This document shows positions 8,854 to 18,248 of a stretch of DNA of 64,000 nt, piece by piece; the first letter of the stretch is position 1; the number at the start of each line of letters is the position of its first letter. A program made the position numbers and the translations under genes. Source of the DNA: an uncultured Caulobacterales bacterium. Its GTDB lineage: Bacteria; Pseudomonadota; Alphaproteobacteria; Caulobacterales; Caulobacteraceae. The notes under the pieces are model-generated. The model saw only the letters and a program-made list of their open reading frames with translations. It was not told the DNA's origin and made no database searches. The DNA lies in NCBI GenBank assembly GCA_903862425.1, contig CAIOYC010000039.1, positions 62,001-126,000 on the forward strand, in the 5' to 3' direction.

Positions 8854-9561
8854 ATGAATAACCGCTCGATGATCCTGGCCGCCGTGGCCATCACCGCCAT
8901 CTCGTTCGCCGCCTGCTCAAAGCACGACGACAAGCCGAACGGCCCGTCCGCCGACAACTCGACCCAGACCCCGAACGCCGGCGCGGGCGCCAACGTGGCC
9001 TCGGCCGTGGACAAGACCCAGGACGCCGCCGCCGGCGCTGTCGGCGCTGTGGCCGCCGCCACGCCCACCAACGCCCAGGGCTTCGTCGATGCCGCCGCCA
9101 TGGGCGACATGTACGAGATCAAGGCCGCGCAGATCGCCGAAACCCGCTCGACCTCCCCGGCGGTCAAGGCCTTCGCCGCCATGATGATCAAGGACCACAC
9201 CAAGACCACCAAGGGCATGGAGGCCTTCCTGGCCAAGAACCCGACCCTGAAGGCGCCGACCGACCTGGATCAGCGTCGCACCGGCATGCTCGACAATCTG
9301 AAGTCCGCCCAGGACAAGGATTTCGACCGCACCTATCTGGACCAGCAGGTCGCCGCCCACGGTGAGATGCAGACCCTGATGAAGGGCTATGCGGATCACG
9401 GCGACAATGCCGAGCTGCAGGCCATGGCCTCCAAGACCGCGCCGGTCGTGCAGATGCACATCGACAAGGTGAAGGCCCTGCAGGCGGGCGCCGACCAGGG
9501 CGCCAAGGACAACAAGATGGAGATGAAGGCCGAGAAGAAGGCCGAGAAGGCTTCCAGCTAA
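8854..9561 (+). CDS. DUF4142 lipoprotein, probable stress protein
   Basis: A 235-aa lipoprotein with signal and lipobox ending at SFAAC (Cys near residue 20), then a charged low-complexity linker. From about residue 70 there is a DUF4142 helical domain (FVDAAAMGDMYEIKAAQIA, KAFAAMMIKDHTKT), a ferritin-like fold of unclear chemistry. The last 20 residues are a lysine/glutamate-rich tail. The start was set by a perfect AGGAGG eight bases upstream. DUF4142 genes are frequent in general-stress regulons, consistent with the EcfG-like promoter here. A terminator follows. Confidence 0.9.
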   Translation: MNNRSMILAAVAITAISFAACSKHDDKPNGPSADNSTQTPNAGAGANVASAVDKTQDAAAGAVGAVAAATPTNAQGFVDAAAMGDMYEIKAAQIAETRSTSPAVKAFAAMMIKDHTKTTKGMEAFLAKNPTLKAPTDLDQRRTGMLDNLKSAQDKDFDRTYLDQQVAAHGEMQTLMKGYADHGDNAELQAMASKTAPVVQMHIDKVKALQAGADQGAKDNKMEMKAEKKAEKASS

Positions 9562-9583
9562 GCCCGACATCCCAAGCAGCGAC

Positions 9584-9616
9584 GCCCTCTTCCCGAGCCG
9601 GGAGGAGGGCTTTCGT
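9584..9616. terminator. Intrinsic terminator after DUF4142 gene
   Basis: An 11-bp stem (GCCCTCTTCCC with GGGAGGAGGGC, one wobble pair) and a five-base loop, followed by TTTCGTTT. It ends the plus-strand DUF4142 transcript and abuts the stop codon of mtgA from the other side. Confidence 0.85.
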
Positions 9617-10534
9617 TTATCTCAAGCAGCGCGCCAGACCATCGCGGCGTACCGTCCCGGCGGCGGCGCCGATGCGGCTGGAGCGCTTCTGCACATAGCG
9701 CCCCGGATTGACCGCCTTCCACTTCAGGGGGCTGGGCAGGATGGCGGCGAGACGCGCGGCTTCGCCCGGATCGATATCCGTGGCCGGTTCGCCGAAGTAG
9801 CGGCGGGCGGCGGCCTCGGCGCCGTAGGTTCCAGGGCCCCATTCCACCACGTTCAGATACATCTCCATGATCCGCCGCTTACCCCACAGGGTCTCGATCA
9901 GCACGGTGAAATAGGCCTCCAGGCCCTTCCGCACATAATCGCGTCCCGGCCACAGGAACACGTTCTTGGCCGTCTGCTGGCTGATGGTTGAGCCGCCGCG
10001 CAGCTTGCCGGGATGGCGCTCGTTGGACGCCATGGCCTTCTGCATGGCCTGGAAGTCGAAGCCGTGATGCTCGCAGAACCGGGCGTCCTCGCCGGCGATG
10101 ACGGCGTTGGGCAGGGACGGATCGATGTCGTCCAGCGGGACCCAACGCTTGACGATGGGCTGGCCCTGAACGGCGCGCTCGACCATCAGCCAGGTGATCG
10201 GCGGCGGGATTACCTTGTAGACCATCACCGTCATGGGCGGCCCAACCAACGCCAGGACCAGCACCAGCGCGACCGCTCTGCGAACCGTGCGCCACAGGCG
10301 GAATGTCCGTTTCGGCGGCACGGGCTCGACGATGGGCGAGCGCGCGCGGGGTGGTTCAGGTTCAGGCTCAGGAGTGATCGGCGTTGGAACGGGTGCCGGG
10401 TCGCCAGGCGTCTCGGTCGCCGATTCCGCCTGAGGCTCGTCATCCTCATCAGGCTCGGCGGCGTGCGGCGGGGCGAAGACCTCGGGCGGGTCCTCGGTTG
10501 GCGTCGGCGCCTTAGGTTCGTCAGCCTCCGCCAC
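9617..10534 (-). CDS. mtgA: Monofunctional peptidoglycan transglycosylase
   Basis: MtgA polymerises lipid II into glycan strands at the outer face of the inner membrane. The GT51 signatures are intact: [16 protein letters not shown] with the catalytic glutamate, [16 protein letters not shown], and [21 protein letters not shown] single membrane segment lies at about residues 85-108. Before it there is an unusual cytoplasmic tail of about 75 residues rich in proline, glutamate and aspartate, which makes the protein longer (305 aa) than the usual 230-240 aa. It converges with the DUF4142 gene. Confidence 0.95.
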   Translation of the reverse strand: MAEADEPKAPTPTEDPPEVFAPPHAAEPDEDDEPQAESATETPGDPAPVPTPITPEPEPEPPRARSPIVEPVPPKRTFRLWRTVRRAVALVLVLALVGPPMTVMVYKVIPPPITWLMVERAVQGQPIVKRWVPLDDIDPSLPNAVIAGEDARFCEHHGFDFQAMQKAMASNERHPGKLRGGSTISQQTAKNVFLWPGRDYVRKGLEAYFTVLIETLWGKRRIMEMYLNVVEWGPGTYGAEAAARRYFGEPATDIDPGEAARLAAILPSPLKWKAVNPGRYVQKRSSRIGAAAGTVRRDGLARCLR

Positions 10535-10605
10535 GCGCGCCTCTTGCCTTGACCTTGCGGAGGGATGCTATCGGGTGGCTGCCTGGTCAAGTGAGGACGA
10601 AGTCA

Positions 10606-11271
10606 ATGGACGTCAGCGAAGCGGTCGCCCGCCGCATCTCGGTGCGCGCCTTCAGGCCCGACCCCGTGCCCGAGGCCGCCGTGCGCGAACTGCTGGAAAA
10701 AGCCGCCCGCGCCCCGTCCGGCGGCAACCTTCAGCCCTGGCGCGTCCACGCCATCTCCGGCCAGCCTCTCGCACGGCTCAAGCAGGTCGCCATGGCCAGC
10801 ATCGCCCAGGGCGGCGACGAGACCGAGTACGACGTCTATCCGCCCGATCTGTGGGAGCCCCTGCGCACCCGCCGCTACCAGTGCGGCGAGGACCTCTACG
10901 CCACCATCGAAATCCCGCGCGAAAACAAGCCTGCCCGCCTGTTGCAGCTGGCCAAGAATGCGGAGCTGTTCGGCGCCCCGGTGGGGTTGTTCTTCTTCAT
11001 CGACCGGCGTGTCGGGCCGCCGCAGTGGGCCGACATCGGCATGTATATGCAGACCCTGATGCTGCTGGCGGAGGAGCGCGGCCTCGCCACCTGCGCGCAG
11101 GAGTTCTGGGCCCGCCTGCACCGCGCTGTCGCGGACGCCATGCCCGTGCCCGAGGGTCACATGCTGTTCTGCGGCATGGCGCTCGGCTGGCGCGACGAGA
11201 GTGCGCCAATCAACACCCTGCGCACGCGCCGTGACGCGCTGGAGGATTTCGCCGGTTTCAGTGGTTTCTGA
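10606..11271 (+). CDS. Nitroreductase family protein
   Basis: A 221-aa FMN-dependent nitroreductase-like enzyme. RRISVRAFRPDPVP and KAARAPSGGNLQPWRVHAI are the typical N-terminal FMN-binding segments, and the C-terminal half ends in the conserved GMALGWRD. Such enzymes reduce nitroaromatics, quinones or enones with NAD(P)H; the natural substrate is not predictable. The ATG at 10606 was chosen because a GAGG site precedes it and the family start aligns there, though the frame extends back to 10549. It is divergent from mtgA. Confidence 0.92.
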   Translation: MDVSEAVARRISVRAFRPDPVPEAAVRELLEKAARAPSGGNLQPWRVHAISGQPLARLKQVAMASIAQGGDETEYDVYPPDLWEPLRTRRYQCGEDLYATIEIPRENKPARLLQLAKNAELFGAPVGLFFFIDRRVGPPQWADIGMYMQTLMLLAEERGLATCAQEFWARLHRAVADAMPVPEGHMLFCGMALGWRDESAPINTLRTRRDALEDFAGFSGF

Positions 11272-11351
11272 CTGCGCCGGGACATACCGGGTCTTCAGTT
11301 CCCAACCTCCGCCATAGGGGTTACAGAGCGTTACATGCTCTGGTCTGCCCT

Positions 11352-12629
11352 ATGAACGAGGATGCGATTCAACAGGCGGCGACGCGTCTGGTGGCGGCCG
11401 GCGCGCTCGGCCGCTCGGTCATGTTGCGCAAGCTGTTCGACTATCTGCTCGAACGGTCGATGGCCGGTTCGCCCCCCAAGGAGACCGAGGTGGCGCTGGC
11501 CGTATTCGGCGATAGTCTGCGCTTCAACACCCCCCAGGACGCCTCGGTCCGCGTCTATGTGCACCGGCTGCGGCTGAAGCTGACCGAATACTATGCCGGT
11601 CCGGGCGCCGACGAGCCGGTGAAACTCGACATCCCCAAGGGCGAATACCGTCTCATCGTCCGGTTGGAGAGCGATGGTCGGGCCGAAGGCCCTGAAGCCG
11701 CCGCGGTGGCCACGCGGCGATGGGCGCCTCGACCGTGGATGTGGCTCGTGGCTCTCCTTGCCGTCTTCGTTCTGAACGTCGGACTGTGGGCCGTGGTCGC
11801 CGGCCATCCCGGCGGTGAACTGGCGCAGGAGCGGCGCGCTGCGCCTTGGGCTTCGCTTCTGAATAACCGCAAGCCCACCACCGTGGTGATAGGCGACTAC
11901 TACATCTTCGGGGACATCGACCGACCGCGGCAGGTGGACCGGTTGCTGCGCGAATACAACATCAATTCGCCTATCGACCTCGACGACTATCGCATGGCGC
12001 ACCCCGACGTGCAGCAGCGTTATGTGGACCTCGACCTCTACTACCTGCCGGTCTCCAGCGCCTTCGCCCTGAAGGATCTGATGCCTATCCTGGCGCCGAC
12101 GGCCAGAGACCGCGACCAGATCCACATCGCCCTGGCCTCGGACGTCTCGCCGGAGATGCTGCGGCGAACCAATATCGTCTATGTGGGCTACCTCTCCGGC
12201 CTCGGCATCCTGCGCGACGCGGTGTTCGCGGGGTCGCGCTTCACCGTGGGCGAGACCTATGACGTGCTGATCGATCAGGCGGCGCAGAAACGCTACGCCA
12301 GCCAGGAGGGCGGCCCCAACCAGGCGGACGAGCAGCAGCGCGACCTCGGCTATTTCGCCAGCTTTCCGGGTCCCAACGGCAACCGCATCGTCATCCTGGC
12401 CGGCACGCGCGACATGGGCGTGACCCAGATGGCGGAGGAGGCGGTGAATCTCGCCGCGCTCTCGGCCATGCACAAGGCCTCGGGAAACGCCGACGCCTTC
12501 GAGGCGCTCTACGAGGTGCAGGGCGTCCGCCGCAGCAATTTCGGCGGCAAGCTCCTCGTCGCCGCCCCGCTCAAGGCTGACCGCATCTGGAGCGAACAAC
12601 GCCCCGTGCTGCAATTCCCGAAGGGGTAA
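11352..12629 (+). CDS. Putative membrane-tethered transcription regulator
   Basis: A 425-aa protein of three parts. Residues 1-105 resemble the N-terminal domain found in many acidobacterial TPR/WD40-like membrane proteins and cyclase-like proteins: MLRKLFDYLLERSMAG, KETEVALAVFG, VRVYVHRLRLKLTEYY and VKLDIPKGEYRL. It is winged-helix-like in character. Residues 127-148 form one membrane helix (MWLVALLAVFVLNVGLWAVV). The remaining ~275 residues would be periplasmic, have no recognised domain, and contain repeated YY/DxY segments (VIGDYYIFGD, YVDLDLYYLPV). The layout resembles CadC-type one-component regulators. No partner gene is adjacent; holA converges 7 bp away. Function is inferred. Confidence 0.6.
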   Translation: MNEDAIQQAATRLVAAGALGRSVMLRKLFDYLLERSMAGSPPKETEVALAVFGDSLRFNTPQDASVRVYVHRLRLKLTEYYAGPGADEPVKLDIPKGEYRLIVRLESDGRAEGPEAAAVATRRWAPRPWMWLVALLAVFVLNVGLWAVVAGHPGGELAQERRAAPWASLLNNRKPTTVVIGDYYIFGDIDRPRQVDRLLREYNINSPIDLDDYRMAHPDVQQRYVDLDLYYLPVSSAFALKDLMPILAPTARDRDQIHIALASDVSPEMLRRTNIVYVGYLSGLGILRDAVFAGSRFTVGETYDVLIDQAAQKRYASQEGGPNQADEQQRDLGYFASFPGPNGNRIVILAGTRDMGVTQMAEEAVNLAALSAMHKASGNADAFEALYEVQGVRRSNFGGKLLVAAPLKADRIWSEQRPVLQFPKG

Positions 12630-12636
12630 GCGGCGC

Positions 12637-13689
12637 CTAGAGTCCCAGCCGCCGGGCGCGGGCGGCGATGGACAGGGCCATGCGTTCGGCGATCAGTCCG
12701 TCCGGCGAGCCGGTCTGCTTGCAGGCGCGGTCGGCCTCGAATAGCTCGGGTTGCAGCACGTCGAGCACGGCGGGACTCCAGGCGCGAAGCTGGCGCAGGA
12801 ACTCCTTCTCGTTCTTCCAGAACACCCCCACCTGCTTGGCGGCCATCTGCGCATCAGTCCCCTTGGACTGCAGGGCCTGGGCCTTGCGCAGCCGCTGGAG
12901 GTGCTGGCTGAGCGCGCGCACCGCCGCGGGGCCGCCCTCGCCCTCCGCGCGCGCGCGCCGCAGCGCCGACTGGGCCGGGGCAGCGCGCCCGCCGAAAGCG
13001 TCCTGCGCCGCATCGGCCAGCGAGGCTTCAGGCTCCACGCCGAGAAAGCCGCCGAGTTCGGCGAGGCTCAAGGTCACATTGGAACCGGGACCGATGAACA
13101 GGACCAGCCGCTCCACCTCCTGGCGCGCCACGCCGCGCTCCTTTGGCAGGCGCGAGACGAAGACCTGCAGGGCGTCGGGGGCGAGGGCGACCTTGTCTGC
13201 GGCCAGGGCTTCGCGCACCAGCCGGGTCACGTCCCCCTGCTCGTCCTCGTAGATCGGGATTGAGGCGCAGCCGTCAGCCTTCTCCGCCGCCTTGCGTAGG
13301 GCCGAGGTCTTTTCGAGCGCGCCCGCCTCCACGATCAGGAAGCAGTCGGAGTTCAGCGTCCCGTCGGCATGGGCGGTCAGGGCTTCGGCCGCCACCTTCT
13401 CCGGGCCGGCCCGTTCGCCGGTGAGTTTCAGCCGCACCAGGCGCCGTCCGCCCATCAGGGACAGGGCGGAAAGCTCCTCCTCCAGCCGGCCATCGCCCTT
13501 CTCGATTTCCACCTCGGTGAGAAGGGCGACGTTGAAGGGGTCGTCGGGACGCTCGGTGACCGATTTGGCCAGCCGGTCAGCCCGTTCGCGCACGCCTGAG
13601 CGATCCTTGCCCCAGATCACCGCCGCGCGGACGCCCTTGGGCGGGCCGTTCAGGAACTTGTCGATGTCGGGGCGCTTGGAGAGGATCAC
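12637..13689 (-). CDS. holA: DNA polymerase III subunit delta
   Basis: HolA is the clamp-opening subunit of the replication clamp loader. The 350-aa length and the order of conserved blocks fit (RAAVIWGKDRSGVRERA near the start, LTEVEIEKGDGRLEEEL, GGRRLVRLKLTG, SLADAAQDAFGG, ALSQHLQRLRKAQ). It lies 11 bp downstream of lptE, the widely conserved leuS-lptE-holA order, and is likely the last gene of that operon. Confidence 0.94.
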   Translation of the reverse strand: MILSKRPDIDKFLNGPPKGVRAAVIWGKDRSGVRERADRLAKSVTERPDDPFNVALLTEVEIEKGDGRLEEELSALSLMGGRRLVRLKLTGERAGPEKVAAEALTAHADGTLNSDCFLIVEAGALEKTSALRKAAEKADGCASIPIYEDEQGDVTRLVREALAADKVALAPDALQVFVSRLPKERGVARQEVERLVLFIGPGSNVTLSLAELGGFLGVEPEASLADAAQDAFGGRAAPAQSALRRARAEGEGGPAAVRALSQHLQRLRKAQALQSKGTDAQMAAKQVGVFWKNEKEFLRQLRAWSPAVLDVLQPELFEADRACKQTGSPDGLIAERMALSIAARARRLGL

Positions 13690-13700
13690 CGCGGTCGCCT

Positions 13701-14285
13701 CTACGGCGTGTCGTTGTCCGGATTGTTGGGCAGCGGGGTCTGGGTCAGACCGGGGCCGCTTTCCGGACGGCCGGCGAAGTAGCGGGCCAGGGCGAGGCGG
13801 ATGGCGATGGCCGCCTGCTCGGCCGCGCGCTCGTCGCCGTTCTGCGCCGCCACGGTGCCGGCATAGGGCGGATCGGCGCTGTCATAATCCACAATCACCG
13901 GCGCCGAACCGGTCAACACCTTCTTGCCGCTGGCCAGGTCAGTAAGGACATAGGCCACGGTCATGTTGATTTCGTAGCGGTTGGCCACGTTGTTGACCCG
14001 CACCCCGCGCGGAATACGGCGCTCTGTGATCTGGGTATCGAGGGCGTAGCGCGGCGTCTCGTGGGCATGCAGCTTCAGTTCGTCGGTCAGCGACTGCTTG
14101 AGCAGAAAGCTGGTCCGGTCCTCGATCGTGCCGCGATAGTTTGTGTTGTCCGTGGGCGGGCGGATGTCGATGGCGGCGAGGTCGGCGCCGGTCCCATTGG
14201 TGGCGTAAAGCGGCGTGAACCCGCAGCCGGCCAGACCGAGCAGGCAGAGGGGGCCGATCAGGGCGAGGAGGGCGGCGCGCTTCAT
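13701..14285 (-). CDS. lptE: LPS-assembly lipoprotein LptE
   Basis: LptE is the outer-membrane lipoprotein that plugs and supports the LptD barrel during lipopolysaccharide export. A 194-aa protein starts with a signal peptide and lipobox LLGLAGC, followed by the family's GFTPLYA. Sequence similarity in this family is weak, so the call rests on the lipobox motif, length and position between leuS and holA. A basal proline-rich C-terminal tail is present. Confidence 0.9.
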   Translation of the reverse strand: MKRAALLALIGPLCLLGLAGCGFTPLYATNGTGADLAAIDIRPPTDNTNYRGTIEDRTSFLLKQSLTDELKLHAHETPRYALDTQITERRIPRGVRVNNVANRYEINMTVAYVLTDLASGKKVLTGSAPVIVDYDSADPPYAGTVAAQNGDERAAEQAAIAIRLALARYFAGRPESGPGLTQTPLPNNPDNDTP

Positions 14286-14331
14286 ATCTTCACTGTCCCC
14301 AGCCCGGCCCTATCGTCAACCGCAGAAGCCT

Positions 14332-16920
14332 TCAACCGGCGACGATGTTGACGATGCGGTCCTTGACCACGATCACCTTGCGTACGGTCAGCCCTTCGAG
14401 ATGCTTCTGTACATCCTCGCTGGCCATGGCGGCGGCTTTGACCTCGTCCTCAGCGGCGCCGGGCGCAGCTTGCACCTCGGCGCGCTTCTTGCCGTTGATC
14501 TGCACCGGCAAGGTCAGCACCGAGTCAGCGGCCATATCCGGGTCGTAGGTGGGCCAGGGCGCATTCACGACCATGCCCTCTCCACCCAGATGCTCCCAGG
14601 CGCTCTCGGCCAGGTGCGGGGCGATCGGGTTGATCAGGACGATCAAGGTCTTCACCGCCTGCCAGCGCGCCGCCGGATCGGCCTTGTCCAGCCGCTTGAG
14701 GTCGTTGAGGAAACTGTAGAACCGCGCAATGCCCGAGTTGAAGCGGAAGCCCTCGAACGACTCGGTCACCGCCTTGATCAGCTTGTGGGTGGCGCGGCGC
14801 AGCTGATCGGTCTGATCCGGATCGCCTGCGCCGCCGGTCGCCTCAGCCGCCGCTTCGGTCTCGGCCCAGACGCGGTTGACGAAGCGCCAGGAGCCTTCGA
14901 CCCCGGCCTCGCTCCACTGCACGTCGCGCTCGGGCGGGGAGTCGGAGAGGACGAACAGGCGCGCGGCATCGACGCCGTAGGTGGCGAAGATGTCCTCCGG
15001 GGCCACGGTGTTCTTCTTCGACTTGGACATCTTCTCGACGCCGCCGCTCTCCACCGGAGCGCCGCTCTCGATCTCGAACCACTGTCCGCCCCGGCTCTCG
15101 ACCTCGGAGGGTTGGAGCCAGTGCGGATCATTGCCCGTCGAGCGATAGGTCTCGTGGGTGACCATGCCCTGGGTAAACAGGCCGGCAAAGGGTTCCGCTA
15201 CGCCGAGGGCGCCGCCATCCTTCAGGGCACGGGTGATGAAGCGGGCATAGAGCAGGTGCAGCACCGCGTGCTCCACCCCGCCGATATACTGGTCTACCGG
15301 CATCCAGTAGTCCGCCGCCGCCTTGTCGACGGGCGGGTCGGCCTTCGGGTCGGTGAAGCGGGCGAAATACCAGGAGCTGTCCACGAAGGTGTCGAGCGTG
15401 TCGGTCTCGCGTGTCGCCGGCTGTCCGCACTCAGGGCAGGTGGTGTGTTTCCAGGTGGGGTGGCGGTCGAGCGGGTTGCCCGGTACGTCGAAGGTAACGT
15501 CGTCCGGCAGGTCCACCACGCCGCGCGTCTCCGGGACGATGCCGTGCTCGGGGCAGTGCACCATGGGGATGGGGCAGCCCCAGTAGCGCTGGCGGCTGAC
15601 GCCCCAGTCGCGCAGGCGATAGACCGTTGCGCCCTGCCCCTGACCCTGAGCTTCGAGGCGGGCGATGGCGGCGCGCTTGGCGGCCTCGGTGTCGAGCCCG
15701 TCCAGGAAGCGCGAGTTGAAGATTCTGCCCGGCCCCACATAGGCGGCCTTGGCGAGATCGGCGGCTTCGGCCCCGCCCGGCTCCACCACCGGCAGGATCG
15801 GCAGGCCGTACTTGGTGGCGAAGTCCCAGTCGCGCTGGTCGTGCGCCGGGCAGCCGAAGATCGCCCCCGTCCCATAGGTCGAGAGCACGAAGTTGGCGGC
15901 GTAGACCGGCAGGGTCAGCGCCGGATCGAAGGGGTGGCGTACGCGGATGCCGAGATCCAGGCCCAGCTTCTCGGCGGTTTCGACCTCGGCCTCGGTGGCG
16001 CCGCCGCGGTTGCATTCTGCTACGAAGTCCGTGACCTCGGGACGGTGCTCGGCGATGGCGAGCGTCAGCGGGTGATCGGGGGCGACCGCCAGGAAGCTGG
16101 CGCCGAACAGGGTGTCGGGACGGGTGGTGTAGACCTCGATCGGGTCGCGTGCATGGTTCGGGCCACTGGGATCGGCGCCGACGCCCAAGAAATCGGGGGC
16201 GCTCTCGATCGGCCACCACACCTTGGCGCCGTAGCTCTTGCCGATCCAGTTCTCCTGCATCAGCCGCACCTTGTCGGGCCAGCGGTCGAGAGTCTTCAAC
16301 CCGTCCACCAGGGCGTCGGCGTACTGTGTGATCTTGAGAAACCACTGGGTGAGCTTCTTCTTCTCGACCAGTGCGCCCGAGCGCCAGCCGCGACCGTCGA
16401 TCACCTGCTCGTTGGCGAGCACGGTCATGTCCACCGGGTCCCAGTTGACCGTGGCTTCGCGGCGATAGGCGAGACCGCGCTTGTAGAGGTCGAGGAACAG
16501 GGCCTGCTGACGGCCGTAATATTCCCGGTCGCAGGTGGCGAACTCACGCTCCCAGTCGATGGACAGCCCGAGCATCTTCAGTTGCTCGCGCATGGCGGCG
16601 ATGTTGTCGTAGGTCCAGGCCTTGGGATTGACGCCCCTCTCCATGGCGGCGTTCTCGGCCGGCATGCCGAAGGCGTCCCAGCCCATGGGGTGCAGGACAT
16701 TGTAGCCCTGGGCCCGGCGGAATCGCGCCACCAGGTCGCCCATGGCGTAGTTGCGGACGTGCCCGATGTGGATGCGCCCCGACGGATAGGGGAACATCTC
16801 CAGCACATAGGCTTTCTTCGCGCCGCCGGCTTCTTGCGACGTGCGGGTGCGGAATACGTTCGCCTCCGCCCACGCCTTGCGCCAGCGGGGCTCGGTCTCT
16901 TTTGGATTGTAGCGGGCCAT
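14332..16920 (-). CDS. leuS: Leucyl-tRNA synthetase
   Basis: This class I synthetase charges tRNA-Leu. The ATP-binding HIGH motif is at residues 51-54 ([19 protein letters not shown]) and the KMSKS loop is in [16 protein letters not shown] in the last third. The CP1 editing domain shows the threonine-rich [13 protein letters not shown] segment. Its 862 aa is the normal length. It stands 47 bp upstream of lptE and 67 bp downstream of a DUF3576 lipoprotein gene, the usual alphaproteobacterial order, implying one operon. Confidence 0.98.
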   Translation of the reverse strand: MARYNPKETEPRWRKAWAEANVFRTRTSQEAGGAKKAYVLEMFPYPSGRIHIGHVRNYAMGDLVARFRRAQGYNVLHPMGWDAFGMPAENAAMERGVNPKAWTYDNIAAMREQLKMLGLSIDWEREFATCDREYYGRQQALFLDLYKRGLAYRREATVNWDPVDMTVLANEQVIDGRGWRSGALVEKKKLTQWFLKITQYADALVDGLKTLDRWPDKVRLMQENWIGKSYGAKVWWPIESAPDFLGVGADPSGPNHARDPIEVYTTRPDTLFGASFLAVAPDHPLTLAIAEHRPEVTDFVAECNRGGATEAEVETAEKLGLDLGIRVRHPFDPALTLPVYAANFVLSTYGTGAIFGCPAHDQRDWDFATKYGLPILPVVEPGGAEAADLAKAAYVGPGRIFNSRFLDGLDTEAAKRAAIARLEAQGQGQGATVYRLRDWGVSRQRYWGCPIPMVHCPEHGIVPETRGVVDLPDDVTFDVPGNPLDRHPTWKHTTCPECGQPATRETDTLDTFVDSSWYFARFTDPKADPPVDKAAADYWMPVDQYIGGVEHAVLHLLYARFITRALKDGGALGVAEPFAGLFTQGMVTHETYRSTGNDPHWLQPSEVESRGGQWFEIESGAPVESGGVEKMSKSKKNTVAPEDIFATYGVDAARLFVLSDSPPERDVQWSEAGVEGSWRFVNRVWAETEAAAEATGGAGDPDQTDQLRRATHKLIKAVTESFEGFRFNSGIARFYSFLNDLKRLDKADPAARWQAVKTLIVLINPIAPHLAESAWEHLGGEGMVVNAPWPTYDPDMAADSVLTLPVQINGKKRAEVQAAPGAAEDEVKAAAMASEDVQKHLEGLTVRKVIVVKDRIVNIVAG

Positions 16921-16987
16921 GACGCCTTGTTGGGTATCAGGCGGCGCCGATCAAGCCTTCACTAGCCTAATCGGCCTTCGGTGAAGG

Positions 16988-17494
16988 TCAGCCCCGGCTG
17001 TTCAGGTTGGACAGGCGGAGCTGGCGCGCGCGGGTGAGGATCGCGTTCTCGATATCGATGTCGGTTTGACCCGCGACCGGAGCGTCGACCCACTCGCCCT
17101 TGTCGTTCTTGGTCTGCTTGAACACCGTGACGTTCAGACCGTCGGCCCGTAGTCGAGTGTCGAGGATGTACACGGTGGTCTTGAACCGCTCGTCGGTTTT
17201 TTCCGGGTTCACATACCAGTCGGTGATGATCACGCCGCCGAACGGGTCCGCCGAGGCCAGCGGCATGAAGGCCAGGGTGTCGAGCGAGGCGCGCCACAGA
17301 TAGGAATTCACCCCGATGCCCGCCGACGGCGCATTGGCCGGCGCGGCCTTGGAGCCGAGGTGGGGGATCAGGCCGCCCGACGGCGCGCCCGGCATGCCGA
17401 AGTGGCCGCAGGCGCTCAAGCTCAGCGCGGCGACGCCGGCGAGAAGCAGCATCGCGACGCGAGGAATCCGGCGCTCGCCTTCAAAAACCGACAT
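16988..17494 (-). CDS. DUF3576 lipoprotein
   Basis: A 168-aa lipoprotein (signal with lipobox ALSLSAC) carrying the DUF3576 domain: GVNSYLWRASLDTLAFMPL, ASADPFGGVIITDWYV and VTVFKQTKNDKGEWVDAPV are its conserved blocks. Family function is unknown, but in alphaproteobacteria it is regularly found immediately upstream of leuS, as here. Ends in an arginine-rich helix. It is probably the first gene of the leuS-lptE-holA operon. Confidence 0.88.
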   Translation of the reverse strand: MSVFEGERRIPRVAMLLLAGVAALSLSACGHFGMPGAPSGGLIPHLGSKAAPANAPSAGIGVNSYLWRASLDTLAFMPLASADPFGGVIITDWYVNPEKTDERFKTTVYILDTRLRADGLNVTVFKQTKNDKGEWVDAPVAGQTDIDIENAILTRARQLRLSNLNSRG

Positions 17495-17802
17495 ATCTTA
17501 TATCCGCTCCAAACCGTTCAATGCGTCCACGACCCTATCGGCCGCTTTACACGCCGCCCCCGGCCCCCACCCGGTCCTTCCATGGACCCGTGCGGAACGG
17601 TTCGTCTACACTAAGCATGATCAAGGCGAAAAGTGGAATTAAGTGGCCTTGAGGTCACAGACACCGATCTGTTGCCTCGCTGCATGCGACTCACATTGAC
17701 GTTGGCGCGTTACCCGCCTTAATCGCAGGGTCACATAACCGTGCCTATATAGGTTCGTATGTGAGTATCCCTTGTGGGGCGCAGGGCTGTAGGGCGGTGG
17801 TT
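17495..17802. other. Divergent intergenic region DUF3576 / ntrZ
   Basis: These 308 bases hold the promoters for the leuS operon (minus) and ntrZ (plus) and no gene that I can support. The 17700-17760 part contains short AT-rich blocks (CTATAT near 17745) that could be the ntrZ -10 region. No known operator was recognised. Confidence 0.4.
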
Positions 17803-18213
17803 GTGAAGTTGGGTCGAGTTTCGGCGGCTATGGGCGCTGCTGTCCTTCTGGGGACGGCCACCCTTGCCCATGCCGAAAACAATACCCAGCCGACCGTGCC
17901 CCCCAAGATGAGCGACTTCGCCCAGGTTGGCGGCAACTCCGGCGACGCCCAGGGGCCGTGGAGCGTGCCCACACCGCACAAGACCTATGCCTTCGACAAC
18001 AAGGGCCGCTGGGGTGTGAAGTTCGATGTGGCCGAGCCCACCAACCGGGATCCCGACTGGAAGGACGCCCAAGTGGGCGCCTATTTCCGCGTCTCGCCCA
18101 AGTTCCGCGTCTCCGGTTCCGTCGGCCTCGGCGACAAGTTCGCCCAGCCCCAGCACATCACGCCCGAAGACACCGGCCCCCGCGTCAAGCTCGAAGGCGC
18201 GTTCAAGTTCTAG
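17803..18213 (+). CDS. ntrZ: NtrZ-like periplasmic regulatory protein
   Basis: A small exported protein (about 136 aa) resembling NtrZ, known in Caulobacter as the periplasmic inhibitor of the sensor kinase NtrY of the NtrYX system. Family features are the mature segment KGRWGVKFDVAEP, the DWKDAQVGAYFRVSPKFRVSGSVGLGD block, and the C-terminal PRVKLEGAFKF. The GTG at 17803 gives a clean signal peptide (KLGRVSAAMGAAVLLGTATLAHA); the GTG at 17761 would add a poor N-terminus. ntrYX is not in this window. Confidence 0.8.
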   Translation: MKLGRVSAAMGAAVLLGTATLAHAENNTQPTVPPKMSDFAQVGGNSGDAQGPWSVPTPHKTYAFDNKGRWGVKFDVAEPTNRDPDWKDAQVGAYFRVSPKFRVSGSVGLGDKFAQPQHITPEDTGPRVKLEGAFKF

Positions 18214-18248
18214 GCTGAGCCTTGGTCGACGCCTCTTGGCCCACCAGT

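Noticed and set aside
14215-16965. A 916-codon open frame antisense to leuS on the plus strand
   Set aside because: It mirrors the high-GC third-base pattern of leuS, has no recognisable domain, and the minus-strand gene is certain.
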